From Nocardia huaxiensis (GTDB lineage: Bacteria; Actinomycetota; Actinomycetes; Mycobacteriales; Mycobacteriaceae), in NCBI RefSeq assembly GCF_013744875.1, contig NZ_CP059399.1, positions 7,688,001-7,752,000 on the forward strand: DNA of 64,000 nt, in the 5' to 3' direction. Positions within the stretch are counted from its first letter, which is position 1. Every line of letters starts with the position of its first letter. The position numbers and the translations under genes are program-made. The notes beneath the pieces are model-generated. The model made no database searches, was not told the origin of the DNA, and saw only the letters and a list, made by a program, of their open reading frames with translations. Positions 61,872 through 64,000 of the stretch are shown piece after piece.

Positions 61872-62357
61872 ATGCCCATCAAGATCGACGCATTGGATTC
61901 GCGGCTGCTGGCGGAGCTGGCGCGGGATCCGCGGACACCGATTCTGGAGTTGGCGCAGCGGCTGGGGATCGCGCGCAACACGGTGCAGGCGCGGATGCGG
62001 CGGCTGGAGGAGTCGGGGGCGGTGCGGGGGTACCCGCCGAATGTGGATTTGCAGGCGATCGGATTCGCGGTGAACGCGCTGCTGGGCATCGAGCTGGATC
62101 AGAACAAGATGGATGCGATCGTGGAGGCGTTGCGGGAGTTTCCGCATGTGCTGGAAGTTCACGCGACCACCGGGCGGTCGGATCTGCTGGTGCGGATCGC
62201 GGCGCAGACGCAGCAGGATCTACTGGGGATCATCCAACGGGTGCATTCCATTCCGGGGGTGAAGCACACCGAGACGATGCTGGCGCTCGCCACGCCCATC
62301 GAGTACCGATGCCTGCCACTGGTCGAGCATCTGACCGCGAACCCCGACAACGCATGA
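61872..62357 (+). CDS. Lrp/AsnC family regulator
   Basis: Regulator of 161 aa. The N-terminal HTH (LDSRLLAELARDPRTPILEL, GIARNTVQARMRRLEESG) is followed by a RAM/AsnC ligand domain (EVHATTGRSDLLVRIAAQTQ). ATG 61872 is preferred over GTG 61857; a -10-like CAGAAT is 5 nt before it. It is encoded just before the indolepyruvate oxidoreductase gene on the same strand, so it probably senses an amino acid or aryl keto acid and controls that gene through the TTGATCAA sites. Confidence 0.92.
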   Translation: MPIKIDALDSRLLAELARDPRTPILELAQRLGIARNTVQARMRRLEESGAVRGYPPNVDLQAIGFAVNALLGIELDQNKMDAIVEALREFPHVLEVHATTGRSDLLVRIAAQTQQDLLGIIQRVHSIPGVKHTETMLALATPIEYRCLPLVEHLTANPDNA

Positions 62358-62421
62358 TGTGACGCCGGTCTCGTCTCGCTCGAGCAGAATGACGCACACA
62401 CCACAGTGCGCTAGATCACTT

Positions 62422-62438
62422 TTGATCAAATTGATCAA
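62422..62438. promoter_or_regulatory. Tandem TTGATCAA sites
   Basis: TTGATCAA-A-TTGATCAA, two 8-bp palindromes one base apart, upstream of the -35 at 62454. Further GATCA cores occur at 62413 and 62462, giving four in 55 bp. A likely Lrp binding array. Confidence 0.6.
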
Positions 62439-62453
62439 CGTGTCGCCCGTCTG

Positions 62454-62482
62454 TTGACACAGATCACCCATTTCGGCAGATT
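62454..62482 (+). promoter_or_regulatory. Promoter of the indolepyruvate oxidoreductase gene
   Basis: -35 TTGACA (62454-62459), 17-bp spacer, -10 CAGATT (62477-62482). The start would be near 62489, leaving a 65-nt leader. Confidence 0.7.
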
Positions 62483-62553
62483 TCGCTGCACCGATTGCAA
62501 GTTCCATCGTTTGCAGCTCACGATCTGGGTTGTGGAAAGTGTGGTGACTGTTC

Positions 62554-64000
62554 ATGACCAGCGTCGCCTGGCCGCCGGCCCTACAGCAGGCCGAGAACGC
62601 CCCGTACGACCTCGCCGACCGGTATCGCTCCGGGGCGGGACCGGTGCTCCTCACCGGGGTGCAGGCCATTGCCAGACTTCTGGTCGAGCAGCATGTGCGC
62701 GATATTCGCGCCGGTCGCCGCGTCGCGACATTCGTGTCCGGGTATCAGGGCAGCCCGCTGGGCGGGGTCGACAAGATGCTGCTGGGCATGCCGAATGTGC
62801 TGACCGAGCACGACATCACGTTCGTGCCGGGATTCAACGAGGAACTGGCCGCCACCTCGGTGTGGGGCAGCCAGGCCGATCTGCCCGCCGGGCGCGCGAC
62901 ACACGATGGCGTCGTGGGGGTGTGGTACGGCAAGGGTCCGGGCGTGGACCGCGCGACCGATGCGCTGCGGCACGCCAATATGTACGGGGTGAACCCGCGC
63001 GGCGGTGTGCTGCTGCTGGTCGGGGATGATCCGGCGTCGAAATCCTCCACCGTGCCGGCGGTGAGCGAGCGGTCGCTGGCGGCCATGGGAATTCCGGTGC
63101 TGTTCCCGCGCAATGCCGAAGAGATCATCACCATGGGCATGCAGGGGGTGGCGCTGTCGCGGGCCTCCGGGTGCGTGGTGGCCATGAAGATCGTGGCCGA
63201 TGTCGCCGACGGGGCCTGGACGGTCGACGCCTCGGTCGCCGATCTCGCGCTGACGGTTCCCGAAGTGCAGTGGGACGGAAAGCCTTTCGTCTACAAGCAG
63301 CGTCCGATGGCGGCCCCGACGGACAGTGTGATCGCCGAGGCGGACCTGTACGGGCCGCGCTGGGAGATCGTGCGGTCTTTCGGTGCGATGAACGAACTCG
63401 ATGTGATCGAGGTGAATCCGGCCGACGCGAAGCTCGGACTCGCCGCCACCGGAACGACTTTCGACTCCATGCGGCAGGCGCTGCTGGATCTCGGCGTGGA
63501 CGATGCCGCACTGCATCGCGCGGGCATTCGACTACTCCGCATCGGTATGCCCTATCCCCTTGGCGCACAGCAGGTCACCGAGTTCGCGCGCGGGCTCGAG
63601 CAGCTGATCGTGGTGGAGGACAAGACCGCGTTCATCGAGACCCAGATTCGCGAGATCCTGTACGGCACAGCGGATGCGCCCCGCATTCTCGGCAAGCAGG
63701 ACGGTCAGGGCGCGCGGCTCATGCCCTTCGACGGCGAGCTGACCCCCGGCCGACTACTCGGGCCGCTGCGCCGGGTGCTGCGTGATCATGTCGAGCTGAA
63801 AAAGGCCGCGCCGCCGCCGCTTTCGCTGGAGGTGCTCTCGGCCAAGCGGACCCCCTACTTCTGTAGCGGCTGCCCGCACAATCGCTCCACCGCCCTGCCC
63901 GAGGGCTCCATCGGCGGCGGCGGCATCGGCTGCCACACCCTGGTCACCATGTCCGGCCGCAGCGACAGCGCGGTCACCGGGCTCACCCAGATGGGCGGCG
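62554..64000 (+). CDS. Indolepyruvate ferredoxin oxidoreductase family protein (partial, runs off the right edge)
   Basis: N-terminal 482 codons of a large fused oxidoreductase. It begins SVAWPPALQQAENAPYDLAD, shows the family's VSGYQGSPLGGVDKMLLGMP and FNEELAATSVWGSQ (pyrimidine domain), a transketolase-C-like middle, and CSGCPHNRST, an iron-sulfur/TPP-region motif, near the edge. Full-length relatives are about 1150 aa and convert aryl keto acids to aryl-acetyl-CoA with ferredoxin. ATG 62554 has only a weak ribosome binding site. The upstream Lrp gene and the nearby 7Fe ferredoxin fit its function. Confidence 0.9.
   Translation, partial: MTSVAWPPALQQAENAPYDLADRYRSGAGPVLLTGVQAIARLLVEQHVRDIRAGRRVATFVSGYQGSPLGGVDKMLLGMPNVLTEHDITFVPGFNEELAATSVWGSQADLPAGRATHDGVVGVWYGKGPGVDRATDALRHANMYGVNPRGGVLLLVGDDPASKSSTVPAVSERSLAAMGIPVLFPRNAEEIITMGMQGVALSRASGCVVAMKIVADVADGAWTVDASVADLALTVPEVQWDGKPFVYKQRPMAAPTDSVIAEADLYGPRWEIVRSFGAMNELDVIEVNPADAKLGLAATGTTFDSMRQALLDLGVDDAALHRAGIRLLRIGMPYPLGAQQVTEFARGLEQLIVVEDKTAFIETQIREILYGTADAPRILGKQDGQGARLMPFDGELTPGRLLGPLRRVLRDHVELKKAAPPPLSLEVLSAKRTPYFCSGCPHNRSTALPEGSIGGGGIGCHTLVTMSGRSDSAVTGLTQMGG

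Overview
The window is 64 kb of very GC-rich DNA, densely coded on both strands, with G/C in most third codon positions. Many genes start directly at their transcript 5' end. It looks like a mycolic-acid-containing actinomycete, most likely Nocardia or a close relative. The reasons are two secreted DUF4189 proteins, a DesA3-type desaturase with its flavin/2Fe-2S reductase, an MMPL transporter, a complete HK/roadblock/DUF742/GTPase conservon, DUF2236 (MpaB/Lcp-like) oxygenases, DUF4254, FdxA and Orn next to tRNA-His. No prophage, insertion sequence, CRISPR array or rRNA was seen.

Layout. 0.1-5.2 kb: P450, MMPL exporter and Baeyer-Villiger-type monooxygenase, all on +. 5.2-12.7 kb: a divergent catabolic locus. 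On - are a PLP deaminase, an N-acyl-D-amino-acid deacylase-type hydrolase, a KDPG-type aldolase and a GntP permease. On + are a KDG-type kinase, an IclR regulator and RidA. Together they spell a route for an acylated 2-amino sugar acid (N-acetyl-glucosaminate is the best guess) through KDG and KDPG. 12.8-22.4 kb: HrpB helicase, a small lipoprotein, an erythromycin-esterase-family protein lacking catalytic residues, two DUF2236 oxygenases, an MFS pump and a LysR regulator. 22.6-26.4 kb: ABC exporter plus two-component system, with an odd extra gene between kinase and response regulator. 26.5-30.8 kb: tandemly duplicated receptor Ser/Thr kinases. 30.9-32.2 kb: an ectB without ectA or ectC beside it.

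32.4-35.0 kb: a three-gene ABC-2 exporter. 35.3-39.6 kb: the conservon (cvnABCD). 39.7-41.7 kb: small unknown genes, including a 44-residue repeat peptide. 41.7-44.7 kb: fatty-acid desaturase, its reductase and a divergent TetR. 44.7-49.5 kb: an MFS protein, then a PadR / dienoyl-CoA reductase-like / VOC operon. 49.6-52.9 kb: two DUF4189 proteins, an SDR and a diaminopimelate decarboxylase, followed by a 21-bp tandem repeat and a nested inverted repeat. 53.1-57.9 kb: HerA-like ATPase, Orn, tRNA-His, and an ECF41-like sigma factor in an operon with a flavoprotein, behind a matching promoter. 58.1-60.5 kb: LysR, then a TetR/SDR divergent pair with two perfect operators. 60.6-64.0 kb: 7Fe ferredoxin, a LysR gene that has lost its DNA-binding domain, an Lrp regulator and the start of an indolepyruvate ferredoxin oxidoreductase that runs off the right edge.

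The most interesting items are the amino-sugar-acid locus; the small gene between kinase and response regulator that carries two copies of the kinase's own C-terminal strand; the ECF41-like sigma factor with a Cys tail in place of its usual motif; the degenerate esterase; the headless LysR; and the 44-residue repeat peptide.
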